Positions 8,625 through 17,723 of a DNA stretch of 64,000 nucleotides are shown here, in pieces. The notes beneath the pieces were generated by a model. It ran no database searches and had not been told where the DNA came from. It saw only the letters and a program-made list of their open reading frames with translations. This stretch comes from Moraxellaceae bacterium. GTDB lineage: Bacteria > Pseudomonadota > Gammaproteobacteria > Pseudomonadales > Moraxellaceae. The DNA lies in contig JACKNZ010000007.1 in assembly GCA_024234595.1 (NCBI GenBank), positions 62,001-126,000 of the forward strand, in the 5' to 3' direction. The position numbers and the translations under genes are program-made. Each line of letters opens with the position of its first letter. Position 1 is the stretch's first letter.

Positions 8625-11600
8625 TTATTTAAACGACTTACTCATGATAAGGCGAGCTGCTTGAGACGATAAGCCATCAGCCTCTTCGATGGATGCATCA
8701 ACACCAATATTTAGACCATCAACATTGATAAAGTTTAGACCTGCGGTGGCACGCAATAATGTTTTGCCCGCCTCTGCCGCTGTTGCCTTTACCATTTGTG
8801 AGCCTAATTTGGCATTTACCATTGCTACATCTCCAGACAAGATTTGCTCAGCTTGTAAAGCAAACTTAGGTGCAATATCCCACATAGATTTTTTCCATGT
8901 TTGACTCCATGTACCACCTAACATAGCAACCACTTGGTTTTCATCAACATCAGCCACAGTAAGTTTTAATAAGCCATTACCTGCCTCACTAAATCCATCT
9001 TGTTGTACTGCATTATAACGTACACCACTGTTGATACTCCAACTACCTGCACCATAACTTGCTGTTAACGCTGCACCTTGGGTACTGGTCTTAATATCAT
9101 TCTGATATGTTTTAAAACTTGCATTGCCGACAACAACATTGCGTTTAACATCAAAATCATATGAGCCGACATTAAGCTCTGCACCTAACATCCAATCATT
9201 AACTTTTTTACGTACGGCAACTGCAACATCTTGGCCTTTTGCCATGATATTTGCGTCTTGTGACTCAATATCCGCTTTTGTTACCACCGATAATGTCGCA
9301 CCCATTTGCCAATCATTGCTGTAAGGTTCACTATCTAAGCTCAACTGAACACCATTGATGGTACGTTTAGCGGCAATGCCATTGCCATCACTATCAATAT
9401 CAGCCTCTTGATATAAACCTTTCAGTGCAACACCACCTTTTTTGAACACATCGGATAAGGTTTGAGTGTTATGTAAGCGTTGTTGTAAGGCAAGTGCAGC
9501 TTGAACATTTTCGGCATAAATTGCGGGACTCATGCTTACCATCGCGGCATTAAGTTGCTGGGCTGTTGATGGCAACAAGGCATTATACAACTGTGCCAAA
9601 TCGCTATTGCCAATTAAAGCCGATGGGTTATCACGTACTTGCAGCACATCGTCCAAGAACTTGGCTGCACCTGTCGCATTATTAGCATTAGCAACCGTTG
9701 AATAGCTTTGTGGAGTGACATACAAACGCACACTATTAGGCGTATAACCAATATCTAAACGTGTACCTGCCGCTAAACCTGAGGTTGGAGCTTTGTATGT
9801 TGCAAAAGTCCCGACTACCGCATTAGCTTTAACCACTTCAAATGACTGACCCAATGTAGGTACAAAAGTGTTAGTCGCTGATCCTGTGATACCACGTAAT
9901 TTAGCATCCAAGGTAGTGCCTGTCGCTGCAATATTATATGTACCAGTGGCGTTCACTTGGTCATAATGGCCTGCACCTGTACCAGCAGTCGCACCGTCAA
10001 TATCAATCTCTAATGTAGAACCCGTATTTTGATTGACATCACCCGTGACATTTAATATAGCAGGCGAGTTACCAGGAGACAAAGTACCATTCACCACAAG
10101 ATTGCCCACTAAACTACCAGCCCCACCCAATTTACCACTCGACCCAACGGTAATATTGCTTGTTAACTTGCCATTAACAAACAACAGGCCATTCACTTGA
10201 GTAGCATTAGTGGCAATAATGTTACCATCAATATTTAGTTGCCCTGCTAACACATTGACATTAGAAAATGTACCATTACCGATTAAGGACGAGTTTGAGT
10301 TAGCTAGGTTCTGTACAAAATCATTAGTACTTATAAAACCATCAGCAAGGGCGACTTGACCCGCTTCAACGGTTAACGCCCCTACTCCTAAGCTACTACC
10401 ATTAGCCAAAGTGAGTGTACCTGATTTAAGTGTTGTTCCACCCGAATAAGTATTTACACCTGCTAATGTCAAATTACCTGTACCTTGTTTAACCAACGCA
10501 CCACTACCCGATACAATACCTGCTATGTTGATATTGCTATCAGACTTTAAGTTAGCTGTACCAGTTAATGCCATATTTTGCAAAGAAACATCAGCATTTA
10601 CTTGCAATGTTGCATTGCTGATTGACAAACTGCCTGTACCTAAATTGGCGGCCTGACTAATCACAACCGTACCTGCATTGATAGCAGTGCCACCTGCATA
10701 GTTATTAGTGCCAGCTAATACTAAAGTACCCGTACCTGTTTTATTAAGTTTACCTGTACCATCAATGGCATTTGCTAAGGTTACTGTCGTATCGGCCAAT
10801 ACATTAACTGTGCCATTAGCAGAACCAATATTAAAGTTACGCGCATAACTTTGAGTTGTCATGGACTCAAAAGTACCGCCATTTAACTCTACAACCGCCC
10901 CTACAAGACCTAAATTGGCATTTTCGGCAACTTTGACAGTGCCTTGAGTAACCATCGTTTTGGCTTGTGTATTATTTGCAGATAATAACGTTAAAGTCCC
11001 TGTGCCTGTTTTAATTAAAGTACCACCTGCGACTTTGGCATTTAATACCAATGCGTTGTTAGAAGTATCGGCAGTCGCCATACCTATAATATCAATATCG
11101 TGATTCAACGCCACAGAGGCTAAATTAGCCATCAAAGTTGTATTGTTTAAAATTAACTTATTAGAGGCTGCACCTAAGTTAGCATCGCTAGAAAGCCCTA
11201 AAGTACCGCCAGATACAGATAGATTACCCACAAAGGTATTTGTCCCTTGCAGATTAAGTGTGCCAGTACCATCTTTTACTAAGCTACCTGAACCACTGAT
11301 AACACCTGTCAAACTGCTGTCAAAGCTGCCACTATGAATGTCAACTTCCCCATTAACTTCAATGGCATTGGCAACCGAGACACCTTTGCTAATGCCTAAA
11401 CTTAATTCGGTATCTTTGGCAAACGTGGCTGCGCCTGTTCCTAAAGCCGTATTAGCATCTAACGCTACTTTACCTGCAGTAACTTGTGTACCACCTGCGT
11501 AGCTGTTAGCACCTGTCAGACTTAATAAGCCAGCACCATCTTTTACTAAGCTACCTGTACCACTGATAACACCTGTCAAACTGCTGTCAAAGTCGTTGCT

Positions 11601-11843
11601 TTGTTTAATGATGCCATCTGTTGTAATCGCATTGGCAACCGAGATACCTTTGCTAATACCTAAACTTAATTCGGTATCTTTGGCAAACGTGGCTGCGCCT
11701 GAACCTAAAGCCGTATTAGCATCTAACGCTACTTTACCTGCGTTAACTTGTGTTCCACCTGCGTAGCTGTTAGCACCTGTCAGACTTAATAAGCCAGCAC
11801 CATCTTTTACTAAGCTACCTGAACCACTGATAACACCTGTCAA
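8625..11843 (-). CDS. Autotransporter C-terminal piece: repeats, stalk and beta-barrel
   Basis: A 1,072-codon frame. Residues 1-190 hold two and a half 88-residue units; about 190-560 hold more diverged autotransporter beta-strand repeats (for example GTLVLAGTNNYAGGTAINAG). About 560-650 is the passenger end with the family's typical GTLSPGNSPAILNVTGDVNQ. The last roughly 280 residues form the outer-membrane autotransporter barrel (PF03797-like), starting near NTQTLSDVFKKGGVALKG and ending ARLIMSKSFK. The usual terminal aromatic residue is penultimate here, followed by Lys, a mild oddity. The apparent start is a TTG inside a repeat and is not a real initiation site; the frame continues from upstream repeats but is disrupted by a 1-base deletion near 11,974. 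Alone it lacks a signal peptide and could not be exported. Confidence 0.85.
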   Translation of the reverse strand: MTGVISGSGSLVKDGAGLLSLTGANSYAGGTQVNAGKVALDANTALGSGAATFAKDTELSLGISKGISVANAITTDGIIKQSNDFDSSLTGVISGTGSLVKDGAGLLSLTGANSYAGGTQVTAGKVALDANTALGTGAATFAKDTELSLGISKGVSVANAIEVNGEVDIHSGSFDSSLTGVISGSGSLVKDGTGTLNLQGTNTFVGNLSVSGGTLGLSSDANLGAASNKLILNNTTLMANLASVALNHDIDIIGMATADTSNNALVLNAKVAGGTLIKTGTGTLTLLSANNTQAKTMVTQGTVKVAENANLGLVGAVVELNGGTFESMTTQSYARNFNIGSANGTVNVLADTTVTLANAIDGTGKLNKTGTGTLVLAGTNNYAGGTAINAGTVVISQAANLGTGSLSISNATLQVNADVSLQNMALTGTANLKSDSNINIAGIVSGSGALVKQGTGNLTLAGVNTYSGGTTLKSGTLTLANGSSLGVGALTVEAGQVALADGFISTNDFVQNLANSNSSLIGNGTFSNVNVLAGQLNIDGNIIATNATQVNGLLFVNGKLTSNITVGSSGKLGGAGSLVGNLVVNGTLSPGNSPAILNVTGDVNQNTGSTLEIDIDGATAGTGAGHYDQVNATGTYNIAATGTTLDAKLRGITGSATNTFVPTLGQSFEVVKANAVVGTFATYKAPTSGLAAGTRLDIGYTPNSVRLYVTPQSYSTVANANNATGAAKFLDDVLQVRDNPSALIGNSDLAQLYNALLPSTAQQLNAAMVSMSPAIYAENVQAALALQQRLHNTQTLSDVFKKGGVALKGLYQEADIDSDGNGIAAKRTINGVQLSLDSEPYSNDWQMGATLSVVTKADIESQDANIMAKGQDVAVAVRKKVNDWMLGAELNVGSYDFDVKRNVVVGNASFKTYQNDIKTSTQGAALTASYGAGSWSINSGVRYNAVQQDGFSEAGNGLLKLTVADVDENQVVAMLGGTWSQTWKKSMWDIAPKFALQAEQILSGDVAMVNAKLGSQMVKATAAEAGKTLLRATAGLNFINVDGLNIGVDASIEEADGLSSQAARLIMSKSFK

Positions 11844-11968
11844 ACTGCTGTCAAAGTCGTTGCTTTGTTTAATGATGCCATCTGTTGTAATCGCATTGGC
11901 AACCGAGATACCTTTGCTAATACCTAAACTTAATTCGGTATCTTTGGCAAACGTGGCTGCGCCTGTTC

Positions 11969-14900
11969 CTAAAGCCTATTAGCATCTAACGCTACTTTAC
12001 CTGCGTTAACTTGTGTTCCACCTGCGTAGCTGTTAGCACCTGTAAGATTGAGTTGGCCTGCACCATCTTTTACTAAGCTACCTGTACCACTGATAACACC
12101 TGTCAAACTGCTGTCAAAGCTGCCACTATGAATGTCAACTTCACCATTAACTTCAATAGCATTGGCAACCGAGATACCTTTGCTAATACCTAAACTTAAT
12201 TCGGTATCTTTGGCAAACGTGGCTGAACCTACACCTAAAGCCGTATTAGCATCTAACGCTACTTTACCTGCGTTAACTTGTGTTCCACCTGCGTAGCTGT
12301 TAGCACCTGTAAGATTGAGTTGGCCTGCACCATCTTTTACTAAGCTACCTGTACCACTGATAACACCTGTCAAACTGCTGTCAAAGCTGCCACTATGAAT
12401 GTCAACTTCCCCATTAACTTCAATGGCATTGGCAACCGAGACACCTTTGCTAATGCCTAAACTTAATTCGGTATCTTTGGCAAACGTGGCTGCGCCTGTT
12501 CCTAAAGCCGTATTAGCATCTAACGCTACTTTACCTGCAGTAACTTGTGTACCACCTGCGTAGCTGTTAGCACCTGTAAGGTTGAGTTGACCTGCACCAT
12601 CTTTTACTAAGCTACCTGAACCACTGATAACACCTGTCAAACTGCTGTTAAAGCTGCCACTATGAATGTCAACTTCACCTTTAACCTCAATCGCATTGGC
12701 AACCGAGATACCTTTGCTAATACCTAAACTTAATTCGGTATCTTTGGCAAACGTGGCTGAACCTGTTCCTAACGCACTATTAGCATCTAACGCTACTTTA
12801 CCTGCAGTAACTTGTGTACCACCTGCGTAGCTGTTAGCACCTGTCAGACTTAATAAGCCAGCACCATCTTTTACTAAGCTACCTGAACCACTGATAACAC
12901 CTGTCAAACTGCTGTCAAAGTCGTTGCTTTGTTTAATGATGCCATCTGTTGTAATCGCATTGGCAACCGAGACACCTTTGCTAATACCTAAACTTAATTC
13001 GGTATCTTTGGCAAACGTGGCTGAACCTGTTCCTAACGCACTATTAGCATCTAACGCTACTTTACCTGCAGTAACTTGTGTACCACCTGCGTAGCTGTTA
13101 GCACCTGTAAGATTGAGTTGGCCTGCACCATCTTTTACTAAGCTACCTGTACCACTGATAACACCTGTCAAACTGCTGTCAAAGTCGTTGCTTTGTTTAA
13201 TGATGCCATCTGTTGTAATCGCATTGGCAACCGAGATACCTTTGCTAATACCTAAACTTAATTCGGTATCTTTGGCAAACGTGGCTGCGCCTGTTCCTAA
13301 AGCCGTATTAGCATCTAACGCTACTTTACCTGCAGTAACTTGTGTACCACCTGCGTAGCTGTTAGCACCTGTAAGATTGAGTTGGCCTGCACCATCTTTT
13401 ACTAAGCTACCTGTACCACTGATAACACCTGTCAAACTGCTGTCAAAGCTGCCACTATGAATGTCAACTTCACCATTAACTTCAATAGCATTGGCAACCG
13501 AGAGGCCTTTAGTGATACCTAAACTTAATTCGGTATCTTTGGCAAACGTGGCTGAACCTACACCTAAAGCCGTATTAGCATCTAACGCTACTTTACCTGC
13601 AGTAACTTGTGTACCACCTGCGTAGCTGTTAGCACCTGTAAGGTTGAGTTGACCTGCACCATCTTTTACTAAGCTACCTGTACCACTGATAACACCTGTC
13701 AAACTGCTGTCAAAGTCGTTGCTTTGTTTAATGATGCCATCTGTTGTAATCGCATTGGCAACCGAGATACCTTTGCTAATACCTAAACTTAATTCGGTAT
13801 CTTTGGCAAACGTGGCTGCGCCTGATCCTAAAGCCGTATTAGCATCTAACGCTACTTTACCTGCGTTAACTTGTGTTCCACCTGCGTAGCTGTTAGCACC
13901 TGTCAGACTTAATAAGCCAGCACCATCTTTTACTAAGCTACCTGAACCACTGATAACACCTGTCAAACTGCTGTCAAAGTCGTTGCTTTGTTTAATGATG
14001 CCATCTGTTGTAATCGCATTGGCAACCGAGATACCTTTGCTAATACCTAAACTTAATTCGGTATCTTTGGCAAACGTGGCTGCGCCTGTTCCTAAGGCAC
14101 TATTAGCATCTAACGCTACTTTACCTGCGTTAACTTGTGTTCCACCTGCGTAGCTGTTAGCACCTGTAAGATTGAGTTGGCCTGCACCATCTTTTACTAA
14201 GCTACCTGTACCACTGATAACACCTGTCAAACTGCTGTCAAAGTCGTTGCTTTGTTTAATGATGCCATCTGTTGTAATCGCATTGGCAACCGAGATACCT
14301 TTGCTAATACCTAAACTTAATTCGGTATCTTTGGCAAACGTGGCTGCGCCTGTTCCTAAGGCACTATTAGCATCTAACGCTACTTTACCTGCGTTAACTT
14401 GTGTTCCACCTGCGTAGCTGTTAGCACCTGTCAGACTTAATAAGCCAGCACCATCTTTTACTAAGCTACCTGTACCACTGATAACACCTGTCAAACTGCT
14501 GTCAAAGTCGTTGCTTTGTTTAATGATGCCATCTGTTGTAATCGCATTGGCAACCGAGATACCTTTGCTAATACCTAAACTTAATTCGGTATCTTTGGCA
14601 AACGTGGCTGCGCCTGTTCCTAAGGCACTATTAGCATCTAACGCTACTTTACCTGCGTTAACTTGTGTTCCACCTGCGTAGCTGTTAGCACCTGTAAGAT
14701 TGAGTTGGCCTGCACCATCTTTTACTAAGCTACCTGTACCACTGATAACACCTGTCAAACTGCTGTCAAAGTCGTTGCTTTGTTTAATGATGCCATCTGT
14801 TGTAATCGCATTGGCAACCGAGATACCTTTGCTAATACCTAAACTTAATTCGGTATCTTTGGCAAACGTGGCTGAACCTACACCTAAAGCCGTATTAGCA

Positions 14901-15550
14901 TCTAACGCTACTTTACCTGCGTTAACTTGTGTTCCACCTGCGTAGCTGTTAGCACCTGTAAGATTGAGTTGGCCTGCACCATCTTTTACTAAGCTACCTG
15001 TACCACTGATAACACCTGTCAAACTGCTGTCAAAGTCGTTGCTTTGTTTAATGATGCCATCTGTTGTAATCGCATTGGCAACCGAGATACCTTTGCTAAT
15101 ACCTAAACTTAATTCGGTATCTTTGGCAAACGTGGCTGCGCCTGAACCTAAAGCCGTATTAGCATCTAACGCTACTTTACCTGCAGTAACTTGTGTACCA
15201 CCTGCGTAGCTGTTAGCACCTGTAAGATTGAGTTGGCCTGCACCATCTTTTACTAAGCTACCTGTACCACTGATAACACCTGTCAAACTGCTGTCAAAGT
15301 CGTTGCTTTGTTTAATGATGCCATCTGTTGTAATCGCATTGGCAACCGAGATACCTTTGCTAATACCTAAACTTAATTCGGTATCTTTGGCAAACGTGGC
15401 TGCGCCTGAACCTAAAGCCGTATTAGCATCTAACGCTACTTTACCTGCGTTAACTTGTGTTCCACCTGCGTAGCTGTTAGCACCTGTCAGACTTAATAAG
15501 CCAGCACCATCTTTTACTAAGCTACCTGTACCACTGATAACACCTGTCAA
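11969..15550 (-). CDS. Autotransporter passenger fragment, 14 tandem 88-residue units
   Basis: A 1,193-codon frame built only of tandem units of the form TGVISGTGSLVKDGAG, then (Q/L)LxLTGANSYAGGTQV, then (N/T)AGKVALDANxALGxG, then AATFAKDTELSLGISKG, then a linker. I count 14 units. Two linkers alternate: ITTDGIIKQSNDFDS (units 1-7, 9, 10) and IEV(N/K)GEVDIHSGSF (units 8, 11-13). Such repeats (TIGR02601-like) form turns of a beta-helix outside the cell. The C-terminal stop comes from the 1-base deletion near 11,974, and the N-terminal end is an internal TTG next to the noisy interval at 15,709. It is not an independent gene. Confidence 0.75.
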   Translation of the reverse strand: MTGVISGTGSLVKDGAGLLSLTGANSYAGGTQVNAGKVALDANTALGSGAATFAKDTELSLGISKGISVANAITTDGIIKQSNDFDSSLTGVISGTGSLVKDGAGQLNLTGANSYAGGTQVTAGKVALDANTALGSGAATFAKDTELSLGISKGISVANAITTDGIIKQSNDFDSSLTGVISGTGSLVKDGAGQLNLTGANSYAGGTQVNAGKVALDANTALGVGSATFAKDTELSLGISKGISVANAITTDGIIKQSNDFDSSLTGVISGTGSLVKDGAGQLNLTGANSYAGGTQVNAGKVALDANSALGTGAATFAKDTELSLGISKGISVANAITTDGIIKQSNDFDSSLTGVISGTGSLVKDGAGLLSLTGANSYAGGTQVNAGKVALDANSALGTGAATFAKDTELSLGISKGISVANAITTDGIIKQSNDFDSSLTGVISGTGSLVKDGAGQLNLTGANSYAGGTQVNAGKVALDANSALGTGAATFAKDTELSLGISKGISVANAITTDGIIKQSNDFDSSLTGVISGSGSLVKDGAGLLSLTGANSYAGGTQVNAGKVALDANTALGSGAATFAKDTELSLGISKGISVANAITTDGIIKQSNDFDSSLTGVISGTGSLVKDGAGQLNLTGANSYAGGTQVTAGKVALDANTALGVGSATFAKDTELSLGITKGLSVANAIEVNGEVDIHSGSFDSSLTGVISGTGSLVKDGAGQLNLTGANSYAGGTQVTAGKVALDANTALGTGAATFAKDTELSLGISKGISVANAITTDGIIKQSNDFDSSLTGVISGTGSLVKDGAGQLNLTGANSYAGGTQVTAGKVALDANSALGTGSATFAKDTELSLGISKGVSVANAITTDGIIKQSNDFDSSLTGVISGSGSLVKDGAGLLSLTGANSYAGGTQVTAGKVALDANSALGTGSATFAKDTELSLGISKGISVANAIEVKGEVDIHSGSFNSSLTGVISGSGSLVKDGAGQLNLTGANSYAGGTQVTAGKVALDANTALGTGAATFAKDTELSLGISKGVSVANAIEVNGEVDIHSGSFDSSLTGVISGTGSLVKDGAGQLNLTGANSYAGGTQVNAGKVALDANTALGVGSATFAKDTELSLGISKGISVANAIEVNGEVDIHSGSFDSSLTGVISGTGSLVKDGAGQLNLTGANSYAGGTQVNAGKVALDANRL

Positions 15551-15708
15551 ACTGCTGTCAAAGTCGTTGCTTTGTTTAATGATGCCATCTGTTGTAATCG
15601 CATTGGCAACCGAGATACCTTTGCTAATACCTAAACTTAATTCGGTATCTTTGGCAAACGTGGCTGAACCTGAACCTAAAGCCGTATTAGCATCTAACGC
15701 TACTTTAG

Positions 15709-16350
15709 TTAACGATGCTTACTATAATCTGCCTGTTTTAACTGCCTTTGACTCGCTGCTACCTGTCACGGTATTAACTTGCTGTGTTCCTAGGATCTAA
15801 CATTACCATTTAGCCGTAGCTCATTGCCTACTTCCTGCTACCTGTTGCCATCTTGCTATGACTAGTACCTTCTCAATGTCAGTACAGCCGTATTAACACG
15901 ATAACGTAGACCTGCACCTTCTTTACTAACTTCCAGAACCACTAATACCTCCAAACTGCTGCTACTACCTTTCGAATCGTCGTTGGCCTGTTAAATTTAC
16001 ACCACCTTTGCGTGCTGCACATCAATCTCCCAAATTATGCTGAACCGCATCCTGTACAGTTTGGCAATTTGTGCCTTATTTTAAGTTTCACCTTTAATTA
16101 ACGCACTAGCATCATCTTGCTGCTACGCCTGTTGTATCAATCGCCCTGTACCTGCTAAGGTCACTTACGTTCAATGATATCACCATTTATAATAACTACC
16201 AGTCCACCTGCTTACCGTTGCATTTTTATGGCTAAGTCATTAATAGTACCGCCTTCTAGCTGTTGCTTTTAAGGTGCCTGCCATCTTTTACGACTACCTT
16301 TACCACTCCACCTCTAAACTGCTTCAAGCACTATGAATTCTCCCTTGCAT
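15709..16350 (-). other. Deletion-rich degenerate copy of the 17745-18720 segment
   Basis: At 15,709 a clean 264-bp unit turns into a scrambled sequence that re-enters a clean unit near 16,350. Its words follow, in order, those of 17,745-18,720 (for example CTGCTACCTGTCACGGTATTAAC, split by small gaps; ATTACCATTT; GTACCTTC; CACCTTCTTTA; AACTGCTGCTACTACCT), but with frequent 1-15 base losses, shrinking about 975 bp to about 640. No reading frame survives. The pattern resembles uncorrected read sequence or badly merged repeat copies. Confidence 0.7.
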
Positions 16351-17421
16351 TGGCAACCGAGATACCTTTGTAATACCTAAACTTAATTCGGTATCTTTGG
16401 CAAACGTGGCTGCGCCTGTTCCTAAAGCCGTATTAGCATCTAACGCTACTTTACCTGCAGTAACTTGTGTTCCACCTGCGTAGCTGTTAGCACCTGTAAG
16501 ATTGAGTTGGCCTGCACCATCTTTTACTAAGCTACCTGAACCACTGATAACACCTGTCAAACTGCTGTTAAAGCTGCCACTATGAATGTCAACTTCACCT
16601 TTAACCTCAATCGCATTGGCAACCGAGACACCTTTGCTAATACCTAAACTTAATTCGGTATCTTTGGCAAACGTGGCTGAACCTACACCTAAAGCCGTAT
16701 TAGCATCTAACGCTACTTTACCTGCGTTAACTTGTGTTCCACCTGCGTAGCTGTTAGCACCTGTAAGATTGAGTTGGCCTGCACCATCTTTTACTAAGCT
16801 ACCTGTACCACTGATAACACCTGTCAAACTGCTGTCAAAGTCGTTGCTTTGTTTAATGATGCCATCTGTTGTAATCGCATTGGCAACCGAGATACCTTTG
16901 CTAATACCTAAACTTAATTCGGTATCTTTGGCAAACGTGGCTGCGCCTACACCTAAAGCCGTATTAGCATCTAACGCTACTTTACCTGCAGTAACTTGTG
17001 TTCCACCTGCGTAGCTGTTAGCACCTGTCAGACTTAATAAGCCAGCACCATCTTTTACTAAGCTACCTGAACCACTGATAACACCTGTCAAACTGCTGTC
17101 AAAGTCGTTGCTTTGTTTAATGATGCCATCTGTTGTAATCGCATTGGCAACCGAGATACCTTTGCTAATACCTAAACTTAATTCGGTATCTTTGGCAAAC
17201 GTGGCTGCGCCTGTTCCTAAGGCACTATTAGCATCTAACGCTACTTTACCTGCGTTAACTTGTGTTCCACCTGCGTAGCTGTTAGCACCTGTCAGACTTA
17301 ATAAGCCAGCACCATCTTTTACTAAGCTACCTGAACCACTGATAACACCTGTCAAACTGCTGTCAAGTGCACATGAATGTCGCTCCATTACTTCATCATT
17401 GGCAACCTTTAGTGATACCAA
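16324..17421 (-). CDS. Autotransporter passenger fragment, four 88-residue units
   Basis: A 365-codon frame with four clean units between the two noisy intervals. Two use GLLSL and two GQLNL; the linkers are ITTDG twice and IEVKGEV once. The first about 20 residues (MVSLKVANDEVMERHSCALD) and the last about 10 come from the noisy flanks and have no counterpart in other units, so both ends are artificial. It is part of the same passenger as its neighbours and is not an independent gene. Confidence 0.65.
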   Translation of the reverse strand: MVSLKVANDEVMERHSCALDSSLTGVISGSGSLVKDGAGLLSLTGANSYAGGTQVNAGKVALDANSALGTGAATFAKDTELSLGISKGISVANAITTDGIIKQSNDFDSSLTGVISGSGSLVKDGAGLLSLTGANSYAGGTQVTAGKVALDANTALGVGAATFAKDTELSLGISKGISVANAITTDGIIKQSNDFDSSLTGVISGTGSLVKDGAGQLNLTGANSYAGGTQVNAGKVALDANTALGVGSATFAKDTELSLGISKGVSVANAIEVKGEVDIHSGSFNSSLTGVISGSGSLVKDGAGQLNLTGANSYAGGTQVTAGKVALDANTALGTGAATFAKDTELSLGITKVSRLPMQGRIHSA

Positions 17422-17723
17422 ACAACTCGTATCTTGGAACGTGGCTGAACCGTTCGGCGCATTGGCTGCTAAGGTAACGTTACCTCTTTAATCGCCGTTA
17501 CCACTATAACTATTAGCTCGGTAATTCTTAAAGTGCCTGTATGTTTAACGAGTTGACCTGACCCATTGACTGCTTTGTCTAAGCTGCTGGTCTTTACAAA
17601 CCGTGGCAATATGTTACGTCGGTACGACTAAGCGCAACACCTCTGTTAAGGCTAAGTGGCATCTTGATGGTAACAGCGTACCTGCACCTATTTATTATCA
17701 TTGTTAATGGCTATGCCGCCTCA
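17366..17723 (-). other. Deletion-rich degenerate copy of the 19722-20141 segment
   Basis: Between clean sequence on both sides, about 358 bases follow 19,722-20,141 word for word (GCATTGGCTGCTAAGGTAAC, TGACCTGACCCATTGACTGC, TTATTATCATTGTTAATGGC) but lack about 60 bases in many small deletions, closing every frame. Immediately after it, 17,724-18,504 is apparently identical to 20,142-20,922, so the same duplicated block switches abruptly from noisy to perfect. Confidence 0.75.

Noticed and set aside
13113..17014. Recurring 81-codon plus-strand frames inside the autotransporter array (MSWPAPSFTKLPVPL...)
   Set aside because: They are the antisense of each 264-bp unit, repeat only because the unit repeats, and have no ribosome-binding sites.
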